From Methylobacterium dankookense (GTDB lineage: Bacteria > Pseudomonadota > Alphaproteobacteria > Rhizobiales > Beijerinckiaceae), in NCBI RefSeq assembly GCF_902141855.1, contig NZ_CABFVH010000024.1, positions 1-64,000 of the forward strand: a stretch of DNA of 64,000 nucleotides. The letters run 5' to 3'. Below the pieces are notes generated by a model. The model saw nothing but the letters and a program-made list of their open reading frames with translations. It ran no database searches and was not told the origin of the DNA. This document shows, one piece after another, positions 7,804-17,299 of the stretch. Every line of letters starts with the position of its first letter. The stretch's first letter is position 1. The position numbers and the translations under genes were made by a program.

Positions 7804-9045
7804 ATGCACGGCCAGGTTCACCCTCGGGCTACCGAGGCCCTAGGGTCAGCGAAGGACAGCGTCGTGCCCCACGTTCCCATCCCCGTCCCCGCCGCTCGGC
7901 AGCCGAAGGATCTCAAGCCGAGCGTACCGGCGCCGCCGGTCCAGCTGGTTCCCGTTCCGGACCGTACCGTCCATCCGCTGCGCCGCGCGGTCCTGGCCTG
8001 CGCGGTGGGAGCCTTGCTTGCGGGCCTCTGGGCGGGCTTGGCTCGCCTGGGATGGGAGTTGCCGCGTGCGGCGTCGCTCGCGAGCCTGCACGGCCCGCTG
8101 CTGGTCTCGGGTGTGTTCGGCACGCTCGTCGCCCTGGAACGCGCCGTCGCGCTGGAGGGGCGGTGGCCCTTTGCGGCTCCGGCGCTCTCGGGGACAGGAT
8201 CGATTCTGTTGGTGGCCGGCGCGCCGACCGCGGCCGGCGCCTGGGCCTACGTCTTGGCGGCGGCGGTCCTCACGGCCGCCTCGCTCCTCGCGGTGCGGCG
8301 ACAGCCGGCCGCCTTCACGGCCTCGCTCGCGCTGGGCGCCGCCGCGTGGCTGATCGGGTCGGGGCTATGGGCTCTCGACCATCCGGTGTCGGACCTCGCG
8401 GGCTGGTGGCTGGCCTTCCTGGTGCTCACCATCGTCGGCGAGCGCCTCGAACTCAGCCGCCTCATGCCGCGCAGCGGCTTAAGCCTGCCGCTCTACCTGC
8501 TTGCCACGGGGACCTTCCTAGCGGGGGCCGGAGAGGGGCTTTACACCGCCCGCGGGGCCGGCCTGGCGGGCCTCGGCCTCCTCGCGCTCACGGCCTGGCT
8601 GGCCCGGCACGACATCGCCCTGCGCACTGTGCGGCTCGGCGGCCAAGCCCGGTTCATGGCGATCTGCATGCTCGCCGGCTACGTGTGGCTGGCGGCGGCG
8701 GGCATCCTGCTCCTGGTCGCTCCGCCGGGGACGCACGCCTACGGGTACGACATGGCGCTCCATGCCATCCTTCTCGGGTTCGTGCTCTCGATGGTGTTCG
8801 GGCACGCCCTGATCATCCTCCCCGCCGTCGTCCGCATCCGCCCCCGCTTCCGCGCCGGCCTCTACCTGCCGCTCGCCGTCCTGCACGGATCGGTCGCCCT
8901 GCGCGTCGCGTCCGACCTGCTCGGCGCGGAGGCGGGCCGCCGGTGGAGCGGCCTCGTCACGGTTGCCGCCATCGCGGGCTTCGCGGCCTGCATCGCGCTC
9001 TCCACGCGGGGCGCCCGCTCCGACCACGCGCGGAGCGGCGCGTGA
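7804..9045 (+). CDS. NnrS-like polytopic membrane protein
   Basis: Up to 413 residues with about twelve hydrophobic segments and a hydrophilic Pro-rich N-terminus. Motifs HGPLLVSGVFGTLVALERAV and HAILLGFVLSMVFGHALI resemble the His-containing helices of NnrS-type proteins, but overall similarity to the nnrS next door is weak, so this is a divergent relative. It is probably translationally coupled to nnrU, whose GTG start overlaps its stop codon. A GTG at 7864 preceded by AAGGA is a good alternative start. Confidence 0.7.
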   Translation: MHGQVHPRATEALGSAKDSVVPHVPIPVPAARQPKDLKPSVPAPPVQLVPVPDRTVHPLRRAVLACAVGALLAGLWAGLARLGWELPRAASLASLHGPLLVSGVFGTLVALERAVALEGRWPFAAPALSGTGSILLVAGAPTAAGAWAYVLAAAVLTAASLLAVRRQPAAFTASLALGAAAWLIGSGLWALDHPVSDLAGWWLAFLVLTIVGERLELSRLMPRSGLSLPLYLLATGTFLAGAGEGLYTARGAGLAGLGLLALTAWLARHDIALRTVRLGGQARFMAICMLAGYVWLAAAGILLLVAPPGTHAYGYDMALHAILLGFVLSMVFGHALIILPAVVRIRPRFRAGLYLPLAVLHGSVALRVASDLLGAEAGRRWSGLVTVAAIAGFAACIALSTRGARSDHARSGA

Positions 9046-9734
9046 ACGAGTTCGCCGCCGCCCTCGGGATCTTCCTCGCCGCGCACGCGATCCCGGCCTC
9101 GCCACACGTGCGCACGCGCCTCGTCGGCCTGCTCGGTCGCGGTCCCTATCTCGCGGGGTACTCCGTCCTGTCCACCGGACTGCTCGCCTGGCTCGTCGTC
9201 GCGGTAAGGCGGGCCGACACGGTGGAGCTCTGGGCGGCGGCACCCTGGCAATGGCACGTGACGATCCTCGTGATGCCGCTCGCCTTGTTCCTCATCGTGG
9301 CCGGCGTGCTCGCCTCGAACCCGCTCTCCGTGTCGCTGCGGCCGGGCGACGAGCCCGGCCCGGTCTGTGCGGTCACCCGCCACCCCCTGCTCTGGGGCTT
9401 CCTCCTCTGGGCGGTCGCCCACATCCCTCCGAACGGCGACCTGACCTCCGCCATACTCTTCGGCGCGTTGGCCGCATTCGCCGCCATCGGCATGCCGCTC
9501 TTGGACGCCAAGGCGCGCCGGCGGCTGGGGCGTGGACGCTGGGAAGCCATGGCACGGCGGACTTCGGTCCTCCCGTTCGCGGCACTTCTAGGTGGACGCG
9601 CCCCCGTCCGGGGCGTGGGACGGCTGATCCCACCGGCAGCGGCGACCGGTTTGCTCTACGCCTGGTTCCTGCTGCAGGGCCACGCGTTGCTGATCGGCCC
9701 CGACCCTCTCGCCACGCTCCGGGCGCTCGGTTGA
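9042..9734 (+). CDS. nnrU: NnrU family protein
   Basis: A 230-residue membrane protein of the NnrU family, whose genes sit in denitrification clusters and are needed for normal nitric oxide metabolism in some alphaproteobacteria; the mechanism is unknown. About six hydrophobic segments are visible, with the family-typical VTRHPLLWGFLLWAVAHIPPNG (His in the fourth helix) and a FAAIGMPLLDAKARRRLG loop. The GTG start at 9042 overlaps the TGA of the preceding gene (GTGA), implying coupled translation. The next gene is hemN. Confidence 0.9.
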   Translation: MNEFAAALGIFLAAHAIPASPHVRTRLVGLLGRGPYLAGYSVLSTGLLAWLVVAVRRADTVELWAAAPWQWHVTILVMPLALFLIVAGVLASNPLSVSLRPGDEPGPVCAVTRHPLLWGFLLWAVAHIPPNGDLTSAILFGALAAFAAIGMPLLDAKARRRLGRGRWEAMARRTSVLPFAALLGGRAPVRGVGRLIPPAAATGLLYAWFLLQGHALLIGPDPLATLRALG

Positions 9735-9880
9735 TCCCGGTCACCGGGAGCGGAGGCCTGCCCCGACGCCCGCGTTCCCCCGGCGATGGACGCCGGATGC
9801 CGGCGGCACGGGTCAACGTCTCGCCACCAGCCATGCCGTGCCGGGAGGACGGGGCCCGGCCTGCGGTGTCACGCGGACGA

Positions 9881-9894
9881 TTGAGCCACATCAA
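9881..9894. promoter_or_regulatory. FNR/FixK/DNR-type box upstream of hemN
   Basis: TTGAGCCACATCAA, 85 bases before the hemN start. FNR or FixK control of hemN is well established in related bacteria. Confidence 0.7.
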
Positions 9895-9979
9895 GGCAGC
9901 GCGGCCGGAGAATATCTTATCGCTGGCCTCCGAGGCTCAGGTGCCCCCTTTGCCCCGAGTATGACAGGGAAGAACGCGC

Positions 9980-11332
9980 ATGCGCGAGGATCTGAGGACG
10001 CTCTACGGCGATGAGCGCCTACCCCGCTACACCAGCTATCCCGCGAGCCCGCATTTCGGTCCGCAGGTGGATGCCGGCATCTACGCGGACTGGCTGGGCG
10101 CGCTCCCGGCAGGCACGACGGCGTCGCTCTACCTGCACGTCCCCTTCTGCCGCTCGATGTGTTGGTACTGCGGCTGCCACACCAGCATCACTCGGCACGA
10201 CGCGCCCATCGCCGACTACCTGTCGACGCTGCGAGCCGAGATCGGCATCGTCGCCCGCCAGCTCGACCGTTCGCAGCGGGTCCGTCACGTGCATTTCGGC
10301 GGCGGCACCCCCACCATCGTCGCGCCGGACGCCTTCCGCGACCTCCTCGGCCTGCTGCGCGACACCTTCCGCCTCGATCCGGACGCCGAGGTCGCGGTCG
10401 AGATCGACCCCCGTACTCTCACGCCCGAGATGACCCTCGCCCTTGGCAAGGCCGGGGTAACGCGGGCGAGCCTCGGGGTCCAGAGCTTCGACCCGGCGGT
10501 GCAGCAGGCGATCCGGCGTCGCCAGGGCTACGACGTCACCGAAGCCTCGGTCGCCGGGTTGCGGGCGGCCGGGGTCCGCGGGATCAACCTCGACCTGATC
10601 TACGGCCTGCCGCACCAGACGGTGGCCTCCTGCGTCGAGACCGTGCGGCAATGCCTGGGCCTGCGCCCCGACCGCCTCGCGGTGTTCGGCTACGCGCACG
10701 TGCCGAGCTTCAAGAAGCACCAGCGCCACATCGACGAGGCGACCATGCCCGATGGCGCCGCCCGCCAGGCACAGGCCGAGGCCATTGCCGGGGCGCTCGC
10801 GGAGGCCGGCTATGTCCGGATCGGCCTCGACCACTACGCCCTGCCAGCCGATCCCATGGCGGTCGCCAACGCGGCAGGCACGTTGCGCCGGAACTTCCAG
10901 GGCTACACCACCGATCCCGCCGAGGTGCTGATCGGCTTCGGCGCTTCCTCCATCGGGCGGTTGCCCCAGGGCTACGTGCAGAACGAACCGGCCCTACGCG
11001 CCTATGCCGAGCGCGTCGCGAGGGGCGGACTCGCCACCGTGAAGGGCTACGCCCTGACGCCGGACGACCGCCTCCGAGCCGACCTGATCGAGCGGATCAT
11101 GTGCGATTTCGCCGTCGATGTCGGGGCGGTTTGCCGCGCTCATGGCCGCAACCCGGACGCGATCCTCGCCGCCACCCCGCGCCTGGCCATCCTCGCGGGG
11201 CACGGCCTCGTCCGACGCGACGGTCGCGTCCTGAGCATCCCGGACGGCGCCAGGGCCTTCGTGCGCAACGTCGCCGCCGCCTTCGACGCCCATCTCGGGA
11301 CGTCCGCCGCGGTGCACAGCCGCGCCGCCTAG
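9980..11332 (+). CDS. hemN: Oxygen-independent coproporphyrinogen III oxidase
   Basis: A 450-residue radical SAM enzyme that converts coproporphyrinogen III to protoporphyrinogen IX without O2, allowing heme synthesis under anoxia. The cluster motif CRSMCWYCGC (Cys57, 61, 64 and 66) is intact. HFGGGTPTIVAPDAF and the C-terminal winged region confirm HemN rather than the shorter HemW. The ATG at 9980 follows GGGAAG. Its promoter carries an FNR-type box, so induction at low oxygen is expected. It supplies heme for the cytochromes and the nor and cyo enzymes encoded nearby. Confidence 0.95.
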   Translation: MREDLRTLYGDERLPRYTSYPASPHFGPQVDAGIYADWLGALPAGTTASLYLHVPFCRSMCWYCGCHTSITRHDAPIADYLSTLRAEIGIVARQLDRSQRVRHVHFGGGTPTIVAPDAFRDLLGLLRDTFRLDPDAEVAVEIDPRTLTPEMTLALGKAGVTRASLGVQSFDPAVQQAIRRRQGYDVTEASVAGLRAAGVRGINLDLIYGLPHQTVASCVETVRQCLGLRPDRLAVFGYAHVPSFKKHQRHIDEATMPDGAARQAQAEAIAGALAEAGYVRIGLDHYALPADPMAVANAAGTLRRNFQGYTTDPAEVLIGFGASSIGRLPQGYVQNEPALRAYAERVARGGLATVKGYALTPDDRLRADLIERIMCDFAVDVGAVCRAHGRNPDAILAATPRLAILAGHGLVRRDGRVLSIPDGARAFVRNVAAAFDAHLGTSAAVHSRAA

Positions 11333-11644
11333 CTTTCAGGGTCGTGCCGGGAGCCGCCGGCCGAGTCGGACCGCCCAAGCCGACAGGTGCGCCGGCGTGA
11401 CGACGGTTGCCATCGTCGCAGCGCGTAGGCCTCTGGCAGGGGATGCGCCGGGACCGGCGACCGCCGGCCGTTGGCAGGCTCCCTTGTCGGCCGCGGCGGC
11501 CGGTCGGGATCTGGCTTGGGCTTGGACAGCGCGGACCCCGCTCGGCTAAGCCCGTCGCGGAGTGGTTCACGAACCTACTTAAAGGTGTAGAACCCGGCCT
11601 CAGGACCTCACCGACGAAGGGCTTGTTCGACCCGTGCGACCAGC
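11333..11644. other. hemN-fixL intergenic region
   Basis: 312 bases without a supported gene. No FNR-type box was seen in front of fixL. Confidence 0.4.
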
Positions 11645-13198
11645 ATGACGAAGCTTGAGGATCGACTCGGCTCGCAGCTCGGCGGTGACGATCCGTCCTC
11701 CGGCGAGGAGCTAAGGCTCACGCTCGAGGAGGCGGGCATCTGCAGCTGGGCGCTGGACATCCCGACCGGCCGCGCCACGGTCTCGCCCACCTGCGCCCAG
11801 CTCTTCGGCGTCCCGCCCGAGCGCCTGGCGAGCTTCGAGGCCACCCAGGCGCTCGTGCACGAGGACGACCGCGCGGCCCGGGCGGGAGCGATCCGGGGCG
11901 CTTTGGAGCGCGGCGGCAGCTACGAGGTCGATTACCGCGCGGTGCATCCCGACGGATCGCTCCGCTGGCTGCGCTCGCGCGGCCGGGTGCAGCTCGGCCC
12001 GGACGGCCGGCCGTGCCGGCACCGGGGCGTGATCTTCAGCATCCACGAGCAGCGGCAGGCCGACGAGGAGCTGCGCGCCCGCGAGGCGCATCTGCGCTCG
12101 ATCCTCGACACCGTACCCGACGCCATGGTGGTCATCGACGAGCAGGCCCGGATCAAGTCCTTCAGCGCCGCCGCCGTGCGCCAGTTCGGCTACGCGCCCG
12201 ACGAGGTGGAGGGCCGCAACGTCAGCCTGCTGATGCCCGAGCCCTACCGCACCCAGCACGACGCCTACATGGCCCGCTACCTCGCGACCGGGGAGCGGCG
12301 CATCATCGGCATCGGCCGCGTCGTGGTCGGCCAGCGCCGGGACGGCTCGACCTTCCCGATGGAGCTGTCGGTCGGCGAGATGCGCTCGGGCGGCGAGCGC
12401 TACTTCACGGGCTTCATCCGGGACCTGACCGAGCGCAACCAGACCGAGACGCGCCTGCAGGCGTTGCAGTCCGAGCTCGTGCACATGTCCCGCTTCACCG
12501 CGCTCGGCGAGATGGCCTCGACGCTCGCCCACGAGATCAACCAGCCGCTGACCGCGATCGCGAGCTACCTCAAGGGCTGTCGGCGCATCCTCGCGCGCAT
12601 GGAGGGCGCGGAGGTGGCGCGCCTCGCCGACGCAGTGAACCAGGCCGCCGAGCAGGCGCTGCGGGCGGGGCAGGTCATCCGGCACCTGCGCGAGTTCGTG
12701 GCGCGCGGCGAGAGCGAGCGGCACATCGAGGGTCTGCCCAAGCTGATCGAGGAGGCGAGCGCGCTCGCCCTCGTCGGCGCCAAGGAGAAGGGCGTGCGCG
12801 TGCGCTTCGACCTCGACCCGGACGCCCCCCTCGTGCTGGCGGACCGGATCCAGGTGCAGCAGGTGCTGCTCAACCTCATCCGCAACGCCATCGAGGCCAT
12901 GCAGGGCGCGCCGCGCCGCGAGCTCGTCGTCGGCACGCGCGCGCTGCCGGACGACGGGCTCGTGGAGGTCACCGTGGCCGATACCGGCAGCGGCATCGCG
13001 CCCGAGGTGGCCGCCCAGCTCTTCCAGCCCTTCGTGACCACGAAGGCGAACGGGATGGGGGTCGGCCTCTCGATCTGCCGCACCATCGTGGAGGCGCACG
13101 GCGGCAAGATCCTGGTCGAGCCCGGCCCCGCGGGCGGGACGACCTTTCGCTTCACCCTGCGCACCGTCGACCGAAAGGAGCTCGCACATGCCCAGTGA
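11645..13198 (+). CDS. fixL: Oxygen-sensing histidine kinase FixL
   Basis: A 517-residue soluble kinase: PAS-A (about 25-135), heme PAS-B (about 145-262), HisKA with AHEINQP (phospho-His about 296), and a HATPase domain to the end. In PAS-B, His205 in QHDAYMARY is the expected heme ligand; Arg211 and Arg225 (in [14 protein letters not shown]) fall at the same offsets (+6, +20) as Arg206 and Arg220 from His200 in Bradyrhizobium FixL. It should autophosphorylate when heme is deoxy and pass phosphate to FixJ. There are no transmembrane helices, as in the B. japonicum type. It overlaps fixJ by 11 bases. Confidence 0.95.
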   Translation: MTKLEDRLGSQLGGDDPSSGEELRLTLEEAGICSWALDIPTGRATVSPTCAQLFGVPPERLASFEATQALVHEDDRAARAGAIRGALERGGSYEVDYRAVHPDGSLRWLRSRGRVQLGPDGRPCRHRGVIFSIHEQRQADEELRAREAHLRSILDTVPDAMVVIDEQARIKSFSAAAVRQFGYAPDEVEGRNVSLLMPEPYRTQHDAYMARYLATGERRIIGIGRVVVGQRRDGSTFPMELSVGEMRSGGERYFTGFIRDLTERNQTETRLQALQSELVHMSRFTALGEMASTLAHEINQPLTAIASYLKGCRRILARMEGAEVARLADAVNQAAEQALRAGQVIRHLREFVARGESERHIEGLPKLIEEASALALVGAKEKGVRVRFDLDPDAPLVLADRIQVQQVLLNLIRNAIEAMQGAPRRELVVGTRALPDDGLVEVTVADTGSGIAPEVAAQLFQPFVTTKANGMGVGLSICRTIVEAHGGKILVEPGPAGGTTFRFTLRTVDRKELAHAQ

Positions 13199-13817
13199 CG
13201 CGCCCAGTGACGCGCCCGTGCACGTCGTCGACGACGACCTCGCGGTCCGCCAGGCGCTCGCCTTCCTGCTTGCCAGCGACGGGCTGACGGTCCGCGTGCA
13301 CGAATCCGCCAGCGCCTATCTGGCTGCCGTGGTCGATCCCGGCGGCTGCATCCTGACCGACGTGCGCATGCCCGAGCTCGATGGCATCGAGTTCCTGCGC
13401 CGTCTCCGCCAGCGGGGGCCGATGCCGCCCGTCATCGTCATGACGGGCCACGCGGACGTGCCGCTCGCCGTCGAGGCCATGCGGGCGGGCGCCGTCGACT
13501 TCATCGAGAAGCCGTTCGACGACGAGGTGCTGCTCGCCAGCGTCCGCTCGGCCCTGGCCCAGGCGGCGCGCAGCCTGAACCGCGCGGCCCACCAGAGCGC
13601 GGTGCGGGCGCGCCTTGCCACACTCTCCGAGCGTGAGCGCCAGGTGCTGGACGGGCTGGTCGCCGGCAAGGCCAACAAGGTCATCGGCCTCGACCTCGGC
13701 ATCAGCCCGCGGACCGTCGAGATCTACCGGGCCAACGTCATGGCGAAGCTGCAGGCGGGCAGCCTGTCCGAGCTGGTCAGGATGGCGCTCCTCGCAGGGG
13801 ATCCGCACGGCGGGTGA
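13188..13817 (+). CDS. fixJ: Response regulator FixJ
   Basis: A 209-residue regulator with a receiver domain (phospho-Asp58 in [11 protein letters not shown], Thr86 in VMTGHAD, Lys108 in EKPF) and a C-terminal LuxR-type HTH ([20 protein letters not shown]). Phosphorylated FixJ normally activates fixK. The start ATG lies inside the end of fixL. The first residues SDAPSDAP come from a 12-base tandem duplication that also contains the fixL stop codon. The likely target, fixK, is 12 kb away at 25982. Confidence 0.95.
   Translation: MPSDAPSDAPVHVVDDDLAVRQALAFLLASDGLTVRVHESASAYLAAVVDPGGCILTDVRMPELDGIEFLRRLRQRGPMPPVIVMTGHADVPLAVEAMRAGAVDFIEKPFDDEVLLASVRSALAQAARSLNRAAHQSAVRARLATLSERERQVLDGLVAGKANKVIGLDLGISPRTVEIYRANVMAKLQAGSLSELVRMALLAGDPHGG
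13190..13216 (+). repeat. 12-bp tandem duplication at the fixL/fixJ junction
   Basis: The 12-base unit CCCAGTGACGCG occurs twice in direct tandem. It contains the fixL TGA in one frame and encodes SDAP in the fixJ frame, so the duplication lengthens FixJ by four residues without changing fixL after its stop. Confidence 0.7.
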
Positions 13818-14020
13818 TGCGTTGGCGATTCGGTCCGTCCCGACTTGAAGCGTGTTGCCGCTCCGGAGCACTAGCACGGTCTCGACCTTGTGTGCGGCAT
13901 GGCTCCGGCATGGTCTCGGCGCGGTTACGTACTGTTCCTTAGCGGTTGTCCCTGAGTTTCGTGCCGGCGTTCCACGCGATAGCCATGCGCCCACGTCACG
14001 CTTTCACGCCGAGGGGGGCC

Positions 14021-15982
14021 ATGCGGTTCGCACGCGCCATTGCGGGAAGGAAGGATCCTCCCTGCGCCGACCAACCCGAACCGCGGTCCGCGCGGCAGGG
14101 TACCGCGGCGCCCGACGAGGTTCGCGCTCGACCTGCCGCGACAGCCTCGCCCATGGCCGCGCCGGAAACGCGCGACATGGCCGGCCCCGACGACGCGCAG
14201 CCCCGGGCTTCCTTGGGCGCGCTGGGGCCGCTCGTCCCCTATGCCCTGCGCTACCGGGGGCGGATGGGCGCGGCCTTCGCGGCGCTGGCCGCCGCCGCCG
14301 GCGCGACCTTGCTGGTGCCGATGGCGATCCGGCGCGTGGTCGACCTCGGCTTCTCGCAGGCAGGCCCCACGATGATCGACGCCTACTTCGGCGCGCTGGT
14401 CGGCGTCGTGGCCGCGCTCGCCCTCGCGAGCGCGGCCCGCTACTACTTCGTGGCCACCTTGGGCGAGCGCGTGGTCGCGGACCTGCGCGCCGCCGTCTTC
14501 GCCCGGCTGACGAGCCTCGATCCCGCCTTCTTCGACCGCGCCCGCAGCGGTGAGCTGGTCTCGCGGCTCACGGCGGACGCTACGCAGGTCAAGTCGGTCT
14601 TCGGCACCTCGCTTTCGGTCCTGTTGCGGAACGCCTTCCTGTTCCTCGGCGCGGTCGCCATGATGGTTTGGACCAGCCCGAGGCTCTCCGTGCTGGTGCT
14701 CGCCGCGATCCCGCTGATCGTCTTCCCGCTGATCCTCTCGGGCCGCGGCGTGCGCCGGCGCTCGCGCGCCGCCCAGGACCGGCTCGCCGACGCCTCGGCC
14801 TACGCGGCGGAAGCCGTAGGGGCGGTGCGCACCATGCAGGCCTTCGGGATGGGGCCGGCGACGGCCGCGCGCTTCGCGGCGGCCTCGGATGAGGCCTTCC
14901 TCGCCGCCAGCCGGTCCGCCCGGGCCCGGGCGCTGCTCACGGGCGTGGCCATCTTCCTCGTCTCCGCGAGCGTCGTCGGCGTGCTGTGGTACGGCGCGCA
15001 AGGGGTGGCGACCGGCGAGATGTCGGCCGGGCAGCTGTCCCAGTTCGTGCTCTACGCGGTGTTCGGCGCGGGCGCGCTTGGGCAGCTCTCCGAGGTATAC
15101 GGCGAACTCACGCTGGCGGCGGGGGCCGCCGAGCGTCTGGCCGAGATCCTGCAAACGGAGCCCGCCATCGCGGCGCCGCCTGAGCCGCGCGCCCTGCCGG
15201 TCCCGCCGCGGGGCGAGGTCGTTTTCGAGCGGGTGTCCTTCGCCTATCCTGCCCGACCGGAGCGGCCGGCCCTGCACGACCTCTTCTTCACGGTGGCGCC
15301 AGGCGAGCGCGTCGCCCTCGTCGGCCCCTCGGGGGCCGGCAAGAGCACGGTGCTGCAGCTGCTCCTGCGCTTCTACGACGCGCAAGGCGGCCGCGTGCTC
15401 GTCGACGGCGTCGACGTGGCCCAGGCCGATCCCGAAGCCCTGCGCGCCCGCATGGCGCTCGTGCCGCAGGACCCGACCGTGTTCTCTGGCACCGTCCTGG
15501 AGAACATCCGCTACGGCCGCACCGAGGCCGGCGAGGCCGAGGTGGTGCGTGCCGCGAAGCAGGCCCATGCCGACGGCTTCATCCGCACCCTGCCGCAGGG
15601 CTACGCGACGCACCTCGGCGAACGGGGGGTCACGCTGTCAGGCGGCCAGCGCCAGCGCATCGCGATCGCCCGCGCCATCCTAAAGGACGCGCCGGTCCTG
15701 CTCCTCGACGAGGCGACCTCGGCCCTCGACGCCGAGAGCGAGCGCGCGGTGCAGGCCGCGTTCGACGAGTTGATGCGCGGGCGCACGACCCTCGTCGTCG
15801 CCCACCGCCTCGCGACGGTCCGCGCCGCCGACCGCATCCTCGTCCTCGACGAGGGGCGCGTCGTGGAGGAGGGCCGCCACGAGGCGCTGATCGCGCGTAA
15901 TGGGCTCTACGCGCAGCTTGCCGCCTTGCAATTCGAGGAGCCGTCGGCCGGGGCGCGGACCAACTTGCGTCCCGCCGCTTGA
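14021..15982 (+). CDS. ABC exporter, fused permease-ATPase (MsbA/LmrA type)
   Basis: About 650 residues: a low-complexity N-terminal tail, a six-helix ABC transmembrane domain (about residues 70-370) and a nucleotide-binding domain with Walker A GPSGAGKSTV, signature LSGGQRQRIAIARA, Walker B VLLLDEATSALD and the switch His in VVAHRL. Half-transporters of this type form homodimers and export lipids, peptides or drugs; the substrate is unknown. The ATG at 14021 has GAGG six bases upstream, but starts at 14153 or 14177 would fit the family length better. Its TGA overlaps the ATG of the Crp/Fnr gene, so the pair is co-translated. Confidence 0.88.
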   Translation: MRFARAIAGRKDPPCADQPEPRSARQGTAAPDEVRARPAATASPMAAPETRDMAGPDDAQPRASLGALGPLVPYALRYRGRMGAAFAALAAAAGATLLVPMAIRRVVDLGFSQAGPTMIDAYFGALVGVVAALALASAARYYFVATLGERVVADLRAAVFARLTSLDPAFFDRARSGELVSRLTADATQVKSVFGTSLSVLLRNAFLFLGAVAMMVWTSPRLSVLVLAAIPLIVFPLILSGRGVRRRSRAAQDRLADASAYAAEAVGAVRTMQAFGMGPATAARFAAASDEAFLAASRSARARALLTGVAIFLVSASVVGVLWYGAQGVATGEMSAGQLSQFVLYAVFGAGALGQLSEVYGELTLAAGAAERLAEILQTEPAIAAPPEPRALPVPPRGEVVFERVSFAYPARPERPALHDLFFTVAPGERVALVGPSGAGKSTVLQLLLRFYDAQGGRVLVDGVDVAQADPEALRARMALVPQDPTVFSGTVLENIRYGRTEAGEAEVVRAAKQAHADGFIRTLPQGYATHLGERGVTLSGGQRQRIAIARAILKDAPVLLLDEATSALDAESERAVQAAFDELMRGRTTLVVAHRLATVRAADRILVLDEGRVVEEGRHEALIARNGLYAQLAALQFEEPSAGARTNLRPAA

Positions 15983-16683
15983 TGGGCACACTCGACCCCT
16001 CCCTCGTCGACGGGATGCCCCCCTTCGCCGACCTCACGCCCGCGGACCTCGATTTCGTGCTGTCCCTGGCCAAGCCGGTCCGGTACCCCAAGGGCACGGC
16101 GGTCTTCGCGCAGGGCGGCACGGCGGATAGCTTCTTCGTGCTCCTGCACGGCCACCTGCAGGTCGTGAAGCTTACTCCCGAAGGCCGGCAAGTCGTGCTT
16201 CGGTACGTGTCGCCGGGGGAGATGTTCGGCATCGCCGTCCAGACGGGGCGCGCAGCCTACCCCGCCACGGCGGTCGCGGTGGCCGACAGCATCGCCCTGG
16301 CCTGGCCGTCCGATTGCTGGCCCGCCCTGCTGACGCGCTGCCCGGCCCTGGCGGCGGGCATCATGCGCACCGTCGGGTCGAGGCTCGACGAGGCACACCT
16401 GCGCGTCGTGGAGATGTCGACCCAGGAGGTCGAGCGCAGGGTCGCGCATGCGTTGGTGCGCCTCGTGCGGCAGGCGGGCCGCCCGGTGGGCGAAGGGATC
16501 CGCATCGACTTCCCGATCACCCGGGAGGACGTCGCCCAGATGACCGGGACGACGCTGCACACCGTGAGCCGAATCCTCAGCTCCTGGGAGCAGCAGGGCC
16601 TCGTCGAGAGCGGGCGGCAGAGGATCGTCGTCCGCGATCCTGACCGGCTGTTCGCCCTCGCCGAGCGCGACGGCGCGCGTTAA
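15982..16683 (+). CDS. Crp/Fnr family regulator, DNR/NnrR-like
   Basis: A 233-residue protein with an N-terminal cyclic-nucleotide-binding-like sensor domain and a C-terminal winged HTH (ITREDVAQMTGTTLHTVSRIL). It has no N-terminal Cys cluster, so it is not an FNR-type Fe-S sensor. Its setting between fixLJ and the nor cluster fits the NO-responsive DNR/NnrR class, which activates nor and nos through FNR-like boxes; this is inferred from context. The ATG at 15982 shares its A with the stop codon of the ABC exporter. Confidence 0.85.
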   Translation: MGTLDPSLVDGMPPFADLTPADLDFVLSLAKPVRYPKGTAVFAQGGTADSFFVLLHGHLQVVKLTPEGRQVVLRYVSPGEMFGIAVQTGRAAYPATAVAVADSIALAWPSDCWPALLTRCPALAAGIMRTVGSRLDEAHLRVVEMSTQEVERRVAHALVRLVRQAGRPVGEGIRIDFPITREDVAQMTGTTLHTVSRILSSWEQQGLVESGRQRIVVRDPDRLFALAERDGAR

Positions 16684-17032
16684 GCGCTCGCCCGCCTGGG
16701 AACGGGTGCCGCCGGCAACGGTCGAAGGCCGGGCGGAGGCCCACCGGACGGGTCCGTGTCCCTGCCGAGCCTCCGCCATGCCGTGGAACGTCCTGCGGGC
16801 TTGGTCCTGGGTCCGGGACGACGAGGCGGACCGCCTGTTATCGCCGCGTCACCCTGTCGCCCGGAGAAGGAGACCGGTCCGGGCGGCTCTCCGGGAGGGG
16901 TGACGTTCCGCCGTCGCGCCGGACCCCGGAGGACGTCCGCCGGCATTCCGAGGCGAGATCTCGTGAGCGCGCGGAAGGCCGGCCGCGGGTCCATCGGGGC
17001 GGTGTCGGCCTCGCGCCGCCGTCGCAGGCTGG
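16684..17032. other. Intergenic region between convergent regulator and norF
   Basis: 349 bases with no supported gene and no clear FNR-type box. Open frames here have shadow composition. Confidence 0.4.
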
Positions 17033-17299
17033 TCAGCCGGCGACGGCGGCGTAAGCCACGAAGATCGCCCCGCCGAGCACGGCGACGTAGCCGTATAGCG
17101 CGATCCGCCAGCTGGCCCGGGCGCGTCCAAGCTCCAGGAAATCGCGCAGGATCAACACCGCCTTGAAGCCGGACACCGCGACGAGCGCGGCGATTCCGAG
17201 CACGCCCAGGGGCGAGCTGCCGTTCGGTCCTCCGGTCCACATGGCCATGCCCGTGAGAGCAAGAAGGACGAGCCAGGCGCGGGCAGGAGGGCCCGTCAT
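17033..17299 (-). CDS. norF: NorF-like small membrane protein (COX4-type)
   Basis: An 88-residue protein with three hydrophobic helices and the prokaryotic cytochrome oxidase subunit IV-like pattern (GFKAVLILRDFLELGRA). NorF proteins accompany NorE and improve nitric oxide reductase activity. The ATG at 17299 overlaps the norE stop (ATGA), so norE and norF are co-translated. Confidence 0.85.
   Translation of the reverse strand: MTGPPARAWLVLLALTGMAMWTGGPNGSSPLGVLGIAALVAVSGFKAVLILRDFLELGRARASWRIALYGYVAVLGGAIFVAYAAVAG

Noticed and set aside
11711-13189. 492-residue open frame on the minus strand
   Set aside because: Antisense shadow of fixL.
13925-15613. 562-residue open frame on the minus strand
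   Set aside because: Antisense shadow of the ABC exporter, with no recognisable domain.
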